Shown here piece after piece: positions 53,723 to 61,839 of a stretch of 64,000 bases of DNA; position 1 is the stretch's first letter, and each line of letters begins with the position of its first letter. The position numbers and the translations under genes are program-made. This DNA comes from Arcicella rosea. GTDB lineage: Bacteria > Bacteroidota > Bacteroidia > Cytophagales > Spirosomataceae. Under the pieces are notes generated by a model. It ran no database searches. It saw only the letters and a list, made by a program, of their open reading frames with translations, and was not told the DNA's origin. The stretch spans positions 124,001 to 188,000 of the forward strand of contig NZ_JBEUMS010000012.1 of the NCBI RefSeq assembly GCF_040543805.1. Reading direction: 5' to 3'.

Positions 53723-54490
53723 TTACTTTTTCAGGAATTTATTCAGTTTACATTTTTTTACTCCTTTCAATCCTTCTACTACCGTGATGGCATTTACTTT
53801 TGCACCTTCGTAATTGGTATGTGTATGGTCGATTGGGAAGTAGTTTTTCTTTAAAGTTGCTTCGTCCGATTGCTCATATTTTACCGAAACTAATTCGTTT
53901 AAATCAACAAAGAAAGCTCCAGTAGTTTGTGCGGTTTCAGCGGCCCATTTACCATAAGTATCTCTTGGAATTTTTCCTCCTTTCCAAACATTGCGTGGTA
54001 CTGGCGAGAAAACGATGGCGGTAGCACCTTTTTCTTTGGTTTCGTTGATGTATTTACGCATGTACCAACCATAAGTGTGAACGGTTTCATGTTTTTTTGT
54101 CATCATGTTATCAATTTCTTGAGTTTCTTCACCCGTTCCTTTGATACTTCCTCTGGCACGAGTACTGTCGTTCAAAGCACCGCCATCATTATGTCCGAAT
54201 TGAATCATTACATAATCTCCCTTTTTAAGATTAGCCATGATTTTATCCCAACGACCTTCCGTTAAGAAAGTACGGCTACTTCTTCCACCGATTGCATGGT
54301 TTTCGATATGCACTTTGGTCGTGTCAAAATAATCTTGGATTACACTTCCCCAACCCCATTGTCCATCAGAACCTTTACCAGAGCCATTTCTCACGGTTGA
54401 ATCACCAATGATATACAACGTAGGTTTCTGTTTTTTAAAGAAGGTAAAAGAAAGAAAAATAATACTTGATAAAATTAGAATGTGTTTCAT
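53723..54490 (-). CDS. Rhamnogalacturonan acetylesterase (SGNH/GDSL, CE12-like)
   Basis: A 255-residue SGNH hydrolase with an N-terminal hydrophobic segment. Block I is IIGDSTVRNG with the nucleophile S31; block II GGRSSRTFLTEGRW; block III MIQFGHNDGG; block V DHTHTNYEGA with the Asp-His pair. The motif set matches rhamnogalacturonan acetylesterases, which deacetylate galacturonate so that the lyase can act. Positioned downstream of the GH105 gene. Confidence 0.9.
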   Translation of the reverse strand: MKHILILSSIIFLSFTFFKKQKPTLYIIGDSTVRNGSGKGSDGQWGWGSVIQDYFDTTKVHIENHAIGGRSSRTFLTEGRWDKIMANLKKGDYVMIQFGHNDGGALNDSTRARGSIKGTGEETQEIDNMMTKKHETVHTYGWYMRKYINETKEKGATAIVFSPVPRNVWKGGKIPRDTYGKWAAETAQTTGAFFVDLNELVSVKYEQSDEATLKKNYFPIDHTHTNYEGAKVNAITVVEGLKGVKKCKLNKFLKK

Positions 54491-54494
54491 ACTT

Positions 54495-54523
54495 TGTTAT
54501 CTGTTATCCGTTAATTGTTATCC
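54495..54523 (-). repeat. Short TGTTATC repeats upstream of the acetylesterase
   Basis: Three copies of TGTTATC(C) lie within 35 bases upstream of the ATG at 54490. Their role is unknown; they recall the AATCAC-type units at other starts in the window. Confidence 0.4.
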
Positions 54524-54601
54524 GTATCCATTTTTAGAATAATAATTGAAACATTAAGTTTTTCAAACTTCAAAATTTTTCCTAAAAATGCTATACTTAG
54601 T

Positions 54602-55732
54602 TTACTTCATTTTCAAAACTTCAGCACCAGCTAATAAGAAACAGCCTAAACCGAAATCTTCAAAATCTGGTTGTTTATCAACGCTCAATGGTTGACCATC
54701 TTTTGGTTCTTTGCCTGTTCCTTGCACATAACCCAAGAAACCATTTGGTTGAACACAGTCTTTCAACATCGCATTGGTAGCTTTTGAAATAATGGGTAAG
54801 TATTGTTTTTTGTTTAATAAACCATGATTTACTCCCCAAGCCATACCATAAGTAAATAAGGCTGTTCCTGTTAATTCTTTGCCGCCAAACTCTGTTTCAT
54901 CCATTAAACTTACGTTCCAAAAACCATCCTGACGTTGTAATGGAGGCAAAGCTTTCATCATTTCAAGATATGTTTTTTCATATTCTTCACGATGAGGAGC
55001 GTTTTTCGGCATAATTTCTAATACTTTCACCAAAGCAGCGACAACCCAACCATCTCCACGTGACCAGTAACAGTTTTTGCCAGCGGGTGTTTTATAAGGC
55101 GGATCAAAATCTTTATCTCTCCACCAAAGTCCTTCTGCTGGATTATACAAACCTTTGTCGCCATGGATGGTTTTTGTGTGCATGTACATCTCATACATTT
55201 TTTCGTAATAACGGTCATCTTTGTACATCACCCCCAAACGAGCGAACACAGGCATTGCCATTTGCAAGGCATCTACCCACGACCAATCGTCTTTCTTAGT
55301 GCTATTCACCATGCTATCAATTGATGCTTTGATGTCACGAATTCTTTCTGGTTTTGGGTCAATCAAATACAAATCCAAATAAGTTTGTCCACAGCATTGG
55401 TCATCGGCATTACGAGTTTTGATGCCATTGCGCAAACCCCATTTATGCGCTTCGCCCCAAGCAACGGCATAATCGTAATAACGTTTTTGTTTATCAACGC
55501 TATAAAGAGCCATTAATCCTTCATAATAAACGCCACGTGTCCAAATATTACTTGGACGAGTTTTATCTGGACGAACGATGGGTGCAGAAACATCAGCCCA
55601 TTTTGTCATGAAATAATCATTTGCAGCTGTTAATCCTTTTAAAAGCTCTTTCTTTTTCGGAAGTCCCTGAGCGTGAATTTGTACAATACTTACCAAAGCG
55701 ATAAGCCATACCATTGTGATGTTTTTTTTCAT
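54602..55732 (-). CDS. Unsaturated rhamnogalacturonyl hydrolase (GH105)
   Basis: A 376-residue exported GH105 enzyme (signal WLIALVSIVQIHAQ). The (alpha/alpha)6 fold motifs are visible: RTRNADDQCCGQTYLDLY-like TRNADDQCCGQTYLDLY, then DDWSWVDALQMAMPVFARLG, and the signature YWSRGDGWVVAALVKVL. GH105 removes the 4,5-unsaturated galacturonosyl residue left by rhamnogalacturonan lyases. Its partner lyase gene lies immediately upstream. Confidence 0.93.
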   Translation of the reverse strand: MKKNITMVWLIALVSIVQIHAQGLPKKKELLKGLTAANDYFMTKWADVSAPIVRPDKTRPSNIWTRGVYYEGLMALYSVDKQKRYYDYAVAWGEAHKWGLRNGIKTRNADDQCCGQTYLDLYLIDPKPERIRDIKASIDSMVNSTKKDDWSWVDALQMAMPVFARLGVMYKDDRYYEKMYEMYMHTKTIHGDKGLYNPAEGLWWRDKDFDPPYKTPAGKNCYWSRGDGWVVAALVKVLEIMPKNAPHREEYEKTYLEMMKALPPLQRQDGFWNVSLMDETEFGGKELTGTALFTYGMAWGVNHGLLNKKQYLPIISKATNAMLKDCVQPNGFLGYVQGTGKEPKDGQPLSVDKQPDFEDFGLGCFLLAGAEVLKMK

Positions 55733-55746
55733 TTTTAAATTTAATT

Positions 55747-55794
55747 GTGAATGAGTGAATTAGTGATTTAGTGATTGTTTTGTGAATTAGTAAA
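55747..55794 (-). repeat. Heptad-like repeat upstream of GH105
   Basis: Units such as GTGAATG, AGTGAATT, AGTGATTT and AGTGATT on the plus strand, that is, AATCACT-type units reading toward the GH105 start. Same motif family as 42371-42469. Confidence 0.5.
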
Positions 55795-55851
55795 AGCTTA
55801 ATGAACGATAAAATATCGAATTGTTGCCATTCTCAATCCACAACTTACTAA

Positions 55852-57684
55852 CTACTTCACTATTATATTAGCTTTGGGTGGAGTTTTCATGCCTGTTCCT
55901 AAAAAGTAACTTGTATGCGGAGGTTGGTTGTAACCAACATTTTGCCAAGCGATACTTAGTCTGTACTGAGGGTCGTGCATTAATGTTGGCAAACGATGTT
56001 CAGTTGGAATTGTTGTTGAAAAAATTCGTAATTCCTTTTTATCATTTGTTTTGAAAATTACTTCTTCACGCCAATCGCCAAATAAATCTGCGCTGAGTGC
56101 TGGAGTTGATTTTGTGCCATTATTGGAAGAACAATTCTCAGCGGTGAACAATCTTCCAACTTTATACTTGTCGATATGATTTCCATCTAATAATTCACGA
56201 CTTAAATCGCCATCCCACCAGATTACAAAATTGGTTGAACTAGGATTATCCCCAATTCTATCACCTTTAGCATTAAACAATCCTCCTGAACCCGACCACC
56301 ACATTTCTGCTCCTTCATTGCTTGGGTCAATATCTTCTGCTACTCCACGACCAGCATCTTGTCCTTCATTTTTTCTCCAGATAATTTCTCCCGTTTTGGC
56401 ATCGTACAAAGCAGCTCCTGGCCCTTCGGTTTTTTCTTCAATTTCATGAACACCAAATACTTCTAATCCCGGACGAGAAGGGTCTAAATCAGAAACATGC
56501 AAAGCATCACCATGACGCAAACCCGTTGTAAATAATCCTTTTCCATTATCATCAACCACCATCGAACCATACACAATTTCATCTTTGCCATCAGCATCCA
56601 CATCGGCAACGGTTAAATTATGATAACCTTGTCCAGAAAATGGATTCTCTCCATCTTTTGAATCAAAGACCCAACGAGAAGACAATTTACCTCCACACCA
56701 ATCCCAAGCGGCTAAAACAGTTCTACCATAATAACCTCTACACATAATTACACTAGGTAATTTTCCATCTAAATAAGCCACACAAGCTAAAAAACGGTCG
56801 CTACGATTTCCAGATCTATCATTTCCTCCATTTCCACCTTTTCCGCCCCAGCCACCAAGGTCACCTCTTGCAGGAATATAATCGGTAGTTGCTAAAGCTG
56901 CACCCGTCAAGCCATCAAAAATGGTAAAGAATTCTGGACCATCTAAAATTTTTCCATCAGCATTTCTATAATCAGCTTTGGCATCACCAATTACTTTGCC
57001 TTTGCCGTCGGTCGTACCATCAGCGGTTTTGCAAGCAAATTCTGCTTTGCCATCGCCATCAAGGTCATAAACCATGAATTGTGTATAATGCGCTCCTTCC
57101 CGGATATTTTTGCCCAAATTGATTCTCCACAATAAAGTGCCGTCTAGTTTATAAGCCTCAAAAATTGGTTCATCTGTAATACCTTTTTGAGAATTATCTT
57201 TTCCGATACCAGTTTGATGAACAATGATTTCATAAACGCCATCACCATCTAAATCACCTACAGAAACATCATTTGGTGTATATTTTTCTGGTGTTTGTAA
57301 AGGAATAGAAAGATAATTTCTTGCGGGTGAATTAGCAGCTAAGGTAAAAGATTCACTTGCCTTGCCTTCTATTTTTCCTGAAACCGTTTTTACGAAATAA
57401 GTATTTACTTGTGTCGTATCTACTTTTTCATCCACAAAGTTGGTTCCTTTTGTTAGGGCTTCTTTGTTCAATTTTACAGGATTAGCTTTACCAGTGGTTC
57501 TGTATAAATTAAATTTTGTATCGACTGGTTCTGTACCTAATAAACGCCAACTGACAAATACTTTTCCTCCGCCTTGGTTGATAGCGATAATACCTCTGTT
57601 GAGGTTTTCCATTAATCTTTGTGCTGAAACCTGAAACGATAACACACACAACATAATGATACTTTTATAAATACTTGATTTCAT
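55852..57684 (-). CDS. Rhamnogalacturonan lyase (PL11)
   Basis: About 610 residues from the ATG at 57684, which gives a signal peptide (YKSIIMLCVLSFQVSAQ); the frame opens at 57729. The enzyme belongs to PL11: it begins MENLNRGIIAINQGGGKVFVSWRLLG and has repeated calcium-binding beta-propeller loops, for example DVSVGDLDGDGVYEIIVHQTG, DLDGDGKAEFACKTADGT and DVDADGKDEIVYG. It cleaves the alpha-1,4 bond between rhamnose and galacturonate in RG-I by elimination. Next to GH105 and two acetylesterases. Confidence 0.94.
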   Translation of the reverse strand: MKSSIYKSIIMLCVLSFQVSAQRLMENLNRGIIAINQGGGKVFVSWRLLGTEPVDTKFNLYRTTGKANPVKLNKEALTKGTNFVDEKVDTTQVNTYFVKTVSGKIEGKASESFTLAANSPARNYLSIPLQTPEKYTPNDVSVGDLDGDGVYEIIVHQTGIGKDNSQKGITDEPIFEAYKLDGTLLWRINLGKNIREGAHYTQFMVYDLDGDGKAEFACKTADGTTDGKGKVIGDAKADYRNADGKILDGPEFFTIFDGLTGAALATTDYIPARGDLGGWGGKGGNGGNDRSGNRSDRFLACVAYLDGKLPSVIMCRGYYGRTVLAAWDWCGGKLSSRWVFDSKDGENPFSGQGYHNLTVADVDADGKDEIVYGSMVVDDNGKGLFTTGLRHGDALHVSDLDPSRPGLEVFGVHEIEEKTEGPGAALYDAKTGEIIWRKNEGQDAGRGVAEDIDPSNEGAEMWWSGSGGLFNAKGDRIGDNPSSTNFVIWWDGDLSRELLDGNHIDKYKVGRLFTAENCSSNNGTKSTPALSADLFGDWREEVIFKTNDKKELRIFSTTIPTEHRLPTLMHDPQYRLSIAWQNVGYNQPPHTSYFLGTGMKTPPKANIIVK

Positions 57685-57703
57685 TTTAGTCTGAGTTAGC
57701 ATC

Positions 57704-59038
57704 TTAGTTTCCGTCTGGTTTAACAACATTCACAAGTGGACTGTGTGGAAAATTAAAGCTCGCTTCATCGTCTGGATTGGCTGGATCGAAACTTGGCAAA
57801 CTATCCAGTAAATCATTAGCGATACCTAATTTTGCTTGTTTAATGCCTTCTACAATACATTTTGCCAATTCATAAGCACCGTAATTACTAAAATGTGTAT
57901 CGTCGTGAATGGCTTTTGTTTGTTCAGGAAAAGTATTGGCATCATAATGAACAAAAGCTTTCATTGATTTTTGCGGTCCCATTGTTTCAAAAAGTACTTT
58001 GCTCATAGCATTCAAATCTATCAAAGCAACGTTTTCTTCTTTGGCTACTTGTCGCATTGCTTCTGGAAATTCTCCTAAAGAATTGTTGATTTTACCTTCA
58101 GCATTGAAGTGTCTTCTAAGCATCGACGTCACCAAAACGGGAATTGCACCTTTTTCTTTTGTTTGCTGAATATAAGATTTCAAATATTCTTTGTAAGTCG
58201 TGTTGGCTTCAATCCCAGTTCCAGCTTTTTGGTCGTTGTGAGCAAACTCAATAAAGAAATAATCGCCCGCTTTGATGAGACTCATTACTTTATCCAAACG
58301 TTTTGCTCCAGCAAAGCTTTTAATGGTTTCGCCTGACTCTGCATAATTGGCAAAAACCACGTTTTTTGCTTTGAAGAATCTAGGAATCATTTGCCCCCAA
58401 GCTGCAAAAGGTTCTATGGCTTGATCAACTACGGTAGAATTTCCTGCTAAAAAAACAGTAACCGTTTTATCGCTTGCTTTGGTGATTTCCAATCCGCAAA
58501 TTTTTGGACTAGCATCATTAAATTCAAAAGTTAGTTGATTATCCCAATGCAAGTAAGCCAATTCTCTAGGTTTTAATTTTACTTTTTCGGTAGCGTTAAT
58601 ATTGGGCGTTCTTACGTTAACGGTAAATTCTTTCGTGACAATTTCTCCATCAGCAGTAATTACTTTTTCTAACATCAATCTGCGGTTTTCAACTTTCACC
58701 GTGGTGGTTGAAGTACCTTTTGTATCACCCAAAAGCAATTTTACATCGTAATTTCCTTCAGGAATATCTACCGTAAAAAAGAAAGGTTGAGTACTTGTAC
58801 AGAAATCTGAGGTTAAAGCATTTTTACCTTTCCTTGTTTCTGAAACGATTTGAGCATTCGGTAAAAAACCAAAGCCTTTTTCTTTGCTGTAAACGGATGT
58901 TGGCAAAACTTGTGTATATCCTTTAGCAACTTTTCCCGACCCAAAGTCAAATTTAAAGTCTGTTGTAGCTTGAGAAAAGGATTTGAATGAACACAGTGAG
59001 ATAACAGTACCAAATAATGATGCTTTGAGATGATTCAT
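57704..59038 (-). CDS. Rhamnogalacturonan acetylesterase with N-terminal beta domain (SGNH)
   Basis: About 444 residues from the ATG at 59038 (a frame opens at 59077), with a signal ending SLCSFKSFSQ. Residues 25-185 form a beta-sandwich like those of carbohydrate-associated modules (DFKFDFGSGKVAKGYTQV, DVKLLLGDTKGTSTTTVKVENR), and the C-terminal SGNH domain has VFLAGNSTVVDQ (Ser in the GNS block), ANYAESGETIKSF, FIEFAHNDQ and DDTHFSNYGA. The serine sits in GNS rather than GDS, as is common in this subgroup. First gene of the run, 20 bases ahead of the lyase. Confidence 0.88.
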   Translation of the reverse strand: MNHLKASLFGTVISLCSFKSFSQATTDFKFDFGSGKVAKGYTQVLPTSVYSKEKGFGFLPNAQIVSETRKGKNALTSDFCTSTQPFFFTVDIPEGNYDVKLLLGDTKGTSTTTVKVENRRLMLEKVITADGEIVTKEFTVNVRTPNINATEKVKLKPRELAYLHWDNQLTFEFNDASPKICGLEITKASDKTVTVFLAGNSTVVDQAIEPFAAWGQMIPRFFKAKNVVFANYAESGETIKSFAGAKRLDKVMSLIKAGDYFFIEFAHNDQKAGTGIEANTTYKEYLKSYIQQTKEKGAIPVLVTSMLRRHFNAEGKINNSLGEFPEAMRQVAKEENVALIDLNAMSKVLFETMGPQKSMKAFVHYDANTFPEQTKAIHDDTHFSNYGAYELAKCIVEGIKQAKLGIANDLLDSLPSFDPANPDDEASFNFPHSPLVNVVKPDGN

Positions 59039-59120
59039 TTTGAGAGTTATAAAATTTGAATTATATATAAAATCCAATAAAAAAAGAATTATTTGTATTA
59101 AAATAAGTCTATCTTATCTT

Positions 59121-59240
59121 TTATAATTTATAATACAAATAAAGTGTAAGACCTGCCCGAAACTCTCCTGTGCTCTCACGGAGTAAATTTTCGTAGAATT
59201 TAGGAAAATAGCTACAAATTCTAAATCTAAAATCAGGCAT
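59121..59240 (-). pseudogene. Possible 3' remnant of a beta-barrel-like gene
   Basis: A 39-codon minus-strand frame reads MPDFRFRICSYFPKFY and ends GEFRAGLTLYLYYKL, with the alternating end of an outer-membrane strand. The frame is open for a dozen codons upstream but has no signal or start of its own. It may be the tail of a lost gene or chance. The rest of the 59039-59356 gap shows nothing. Confidence 0.22.
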
Positions 59241-59356
59241 TTCTCTTCTTACTTCTTCCAAACAAAAAGAGTAAAATGTTTACTTTTCCATTAATCTGTA
59301 TAGCACAAGCTACAGGTTTAAAAGATTAATTTCACCTTTGTAAAAAACAATAAACT

Positions 59357-59812
59357 ATGAAACTTAAAACTAAACTTATGTTAATGCTGTCGTTTTCAGC
59401 AATGTTTGCTTGTAAAAGCAAAGAAGAAAGCCTTCCGATTATCGGTACTTGGCAATTGGTTTCTGCAGAAACGATTGAAAAGGACACTTCGTTTTCGACT
59501 TTTAATTCAAAAGTGAAAATGATTAAGATTATCAATCCAACACATTTTGCTTTTATGAGCCATGATATTAGTGCTCAGAAAGATTCAACAAGTACAGCAC
59601 CATTTATAGCAGGTGGTGGAGAATACACTTTAGTGGACAGTGTTTATACTGAAAATTTGGAGTACTTTGTTGACAAAAACTGGGAGAATAATAAATTTAC
59701 TTTTACTGTAAAAATCCAAAATGATACTTTGATTCAAAAAGGAGTAGAGAAAGTAGAGAAACTAGGAGTGGATAGAGTTATTATAGAAAAATACATTAGA
59801 ATTAAAGAATAA
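59357..59812 (+). CDS. Lipocalin-like lipoprotein
   Basis: A 151-residue lipoprotein with the lipobox MFAC (Cys at residue 19). The mature part opens IIGTWQLVSAETIEKD, the GTWxLxS start of lipocalin-like DUF proteins, and continues with beta strands (VKMIKIINPTHFAFMSHD, FIAGGGEYTLVDSVYTENLEYF, NKFTFTVKIQNDTLIQKG). Small hydrophobic ligand binding is possible; no specific ligand can be named. Confidence 0.78.
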   Translation: MKLKTKLMLMLSFSAMFACKSKEESLPIIGTWQLVSAETIEKDTSFSTFNSKVKMIKIINPTHFAFMSHDISAQKDSTSTAPFIAGGGEYTLVDSVYTENLEYFVDKNWENNKFTFTVKIQNDTLIQKGVEKVEKLGVDRVIIEKYIRIKE

Positions 59813-59818
59813 CTTTCT

Positions 59819-59862
59819 TTGTCATCAATTGTTTTTTGGGTTCAATCAATAATTGATGACAA
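59819..59862. terminator. Terminator between convergent genes
   Basis: TTGTCATCAATT (59819-59830) pairs exactly with 59851-59862; T-rich on the inner side. It separates the lipocalin-like gene from the converging kinase gene. Confidence 0.6.
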
Positions 59863-59868
59863 GTACTT

Positions 59869-60957
59869 TTACTCGGTAGATTTAAAATAAATCTTAAAAG
59901 TAGTTCCTATATTTTCTTCGCTTTCTACTTCAACGCTTCCTCCCATTGTTTCTATTTGATATTTGGTGATAAACAAGCCTATACCTTGTGCATCTGGATT
60001 TCCGTGAAAAGTTTTATACATTCCAAATAGCTTATCGCCGTGTTTTTTCAAATCAATTCCTCGACCATTATCTTTAATGATTAACATTATTTTGTCTTCT
60101 TGACAACAGCAAGATAATTCTATAATAGGTGGTCTCCCTTCAAAACCGTACTTAATAGCGTTCGTCAAAAAGTTCAATAAAATACTTTCGATATAAGCAG
60201 GGTTTACAAATAAAGTAACATCTTTTTCTATAATATTGATTATTGTGGAATGACTTGATGCTATCTGCATTCTTAAAGTATCGACTGTTTGTTCGACATA
60301 ATCATGTAGATTGATTTGTTCGGACTTAATATTGACTTGGTTTTGCGCTTTTACGATTTCATTCAAATGATTTACGGTAGAACCAAAGCCTTTAGCTATA
60401 CTTTGTAGATAATTAATCAATTCGTTTCTTTCTGACTCTGTTTCTGCCAATGTAAGTAAATCAAGCACAGAAGAAAGATTCCCAGAATATGACTTGAGAT
60501 TATGCGATATAATGTTGGCAAAATTTAATAATCGCTTGTTTTGCTGATTAATGGTTTCGTTGGTCAACATCAATTCTTTTTCCAATTTCTTGATGGGCGA
60601 AACATCAGCTACATGAACAAAAAAACCTTTTACTTCTCCATCATCAGCAATGTCTGGATAATAACTTGCTAATGAATGTCGTATTTTACCCGAAGAATGT
60701 GGAATTTCACGCTCAAAAGTTTGTACATTCCCTTTTAATACTTCTGTAATATAGGGAAGGTTCTTTTCAAACAAAGAACCTAATAGCTCTGGTAAAGCCA
60801 TTTTATTTACCATGTCCTCGTGTTTTTGTCCAAACCATTCTAAGTAAGAAACATTGGCAAAACGGCAAATTAAATTTTTATCCCAGTAGGCTAACATTGC
60901 TGAAATATGATCAGCAACGGTATTTGCTAAATGCTTAGAATAATCTTGTGTTAACAT
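59869..60957 (-). CDS. PAS domain sensor histidine kinase
   Basis: A 362-residue cytosolic kinase. The PAS domain covers about residues 15-125 (AMLAYWDKNLICRFANVSYLEWFGQKHED and the later VKGFFVHVADVSPIKKLEKE). The phosphorylated His is in FANIISHNLKSYSGNLSSVL, with a HWE/HisKA_2-unlike but Bacteroidota-typical SHNLKSY box; the ATPase domain has SILLNFLTNAIKYGFE, IKDNGRGIDLKK and GIGLFITKYQIETMGG. No response regulator is adjacent. Similar in plan to the kinase at 46282-47337 but not a close copy. Confidence 0.92.
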   Translation of the reverse strand: MLTQDYSKHLANTVADHISAMLAYWDKNLICRFANVSYLEWFGQKHEDMVNKMALPELLGSLFEKNLPYITEVLKGNVQTFEREIPHSSGKIRHSLASYYPDIADDGEVKGFFVHVADVSPIKKLEKELMLTNETINQQNKRLLNFANIISHNLKSYSGNLSSVLDLLTLAETESERNELINYLQSIAKGFGSTVNHLNEIVKAQNQVNIKSEQINLHDYVEQTVDTLRMQIASSHSTIINIIEKDVTLFVNPAYIESILLNFLTNAIKYGFEGRPPIIELSCCCQEDKIMLIIKDNGRGIDLKKHGDKLFGMYKTFHGNPDAQGIGLFITKYQIETMGGSVEVESEENIGTTFKIYFKSTE

Positions 60958-61261
60958 AGATTTGTGTTTTTGTAATCTTTGTTTCTTTTAAAGTATCTTA
61001 TCATATAAAGGCTATTGGTTTAGTATAAAGCATTGTCGTTTTTATGATGTAAATATATGATGATTATTTTGTCTTAAACGAAGAATATAAATTTATCATA
61101 GTTAGCTAGAATAGTAAGAAACAACCAAGAGTAAAGTCATATTTTTTTATAACTTTCATCATTTTAATGAAAACTAAAACGCAACTTTTACTATCGATTA
61201 TGATAGAATCTCGTACAAAATTTACCAATCAACTAGTAAAAAATGACAATCTTTGTTAAAT
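60958..61261. other. AT-rich gap between divergent genes
   Basis: No supported gene. A 30-codon frame (61167-61259, MKTKTQLLLSIMIESR) ends just before the MepB start; it may be a leader peptide but has no other support. Confidence 0.3.
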
Positions 61262-61786
61262 ATGGAAACTCATAAATTAAAACCTTTTCTACTAAATGAA
61301 TTGAACCTTGCGAAAAAATTACTTTATGAACCATGTGGATTCAAATGTTCTGAACCTGTTTCAGAACTTGAAAGTGCTGAATATGGCGCTTGTGATTTTA
61401 AGTTAGATGATTTAAATATCAAGTATCGAATCGCTAAAATTACACCCACAAAAACAGGACAATTTGTTACTTTATGGAAAAGAAATAAGCAGGGAATTAT
61501 TGAACCTTTTAGATTGGATGACGAGATAGATTTTTTTATCATCAGTACCAGAAAAGGCAATCATTTTGGACAATTTATCTTTCCGAAAGCTGTACTTTAT
61601 GAAAAAGGAGTAATTTCTGATGAAAGAAAAGAAGGGAAAAGAGCCATCAGAGTATATCCACCTTGGGATGATGCCAATAGCAAGCAAGCTCAAAAAACTC
61701 AGCAATGGCAATTGATGTATTTTTTAGAGATTCCAGAAGATGGAGCCGTGGATTTACCTCGAGCGAAAGTTTATTTTGGAAAGTAA
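61262..61786 (+). CDS. MepB family protein
   Basis: About 174 residues from the ATG at 61262; a TTG three codons upstream is the only alternative. It matches MepB along its length: EPCGFKCSEPVSELESAEYGACDFKL, KYRIAKITPTKTGQFVTLWKR, NHFGQFIFPKAVLYEKGVIS and GKRAIRVYPPWD. mepB in Staphylococcus lies in the mepRAB operon but has no settled function. No MATE pump is adjacent here. Ends at a good terminator. Confidence 0.9.
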   Translation: METHKLKPFLLNELNLAKKLLYEPCGFKCSEPVSELESAEYGACDFKLDDLNIKYRIAKITPTKTGQFVTLWKRNKQGIIEPFRLDDEIDFFIISTRKGNHFGQFIFPKAVLYEKGVISDERKEGKRAIRVYPPWDDANSKQAQKTQQWQLMYFLEIPEDGAVDLPRAKVYFGK

Positions 61787-61793
61787 AATATTC

Positions 61794-61838
61794 AGAATTA
61801 GTTGGCTGTACATAGGAACCAACTAATTCTATTTTCTA
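61794..61838. terminator. Terminator between mepB-like and DUF262 genes
   Basis: AGAATTAGTTGG (61794-61805) pairs exactly with 61819-61830 and is followed by ATTTTCT. Confidence 0.75.
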
Positions 61839-61839
61839 A

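Noticed and set aside
61167..61259. 30-codon frame before the MepB gene as a leader peptide
   Set aside because: No signal, codon run or hairpin supports attenuation; kept only as a note in the gap entry.
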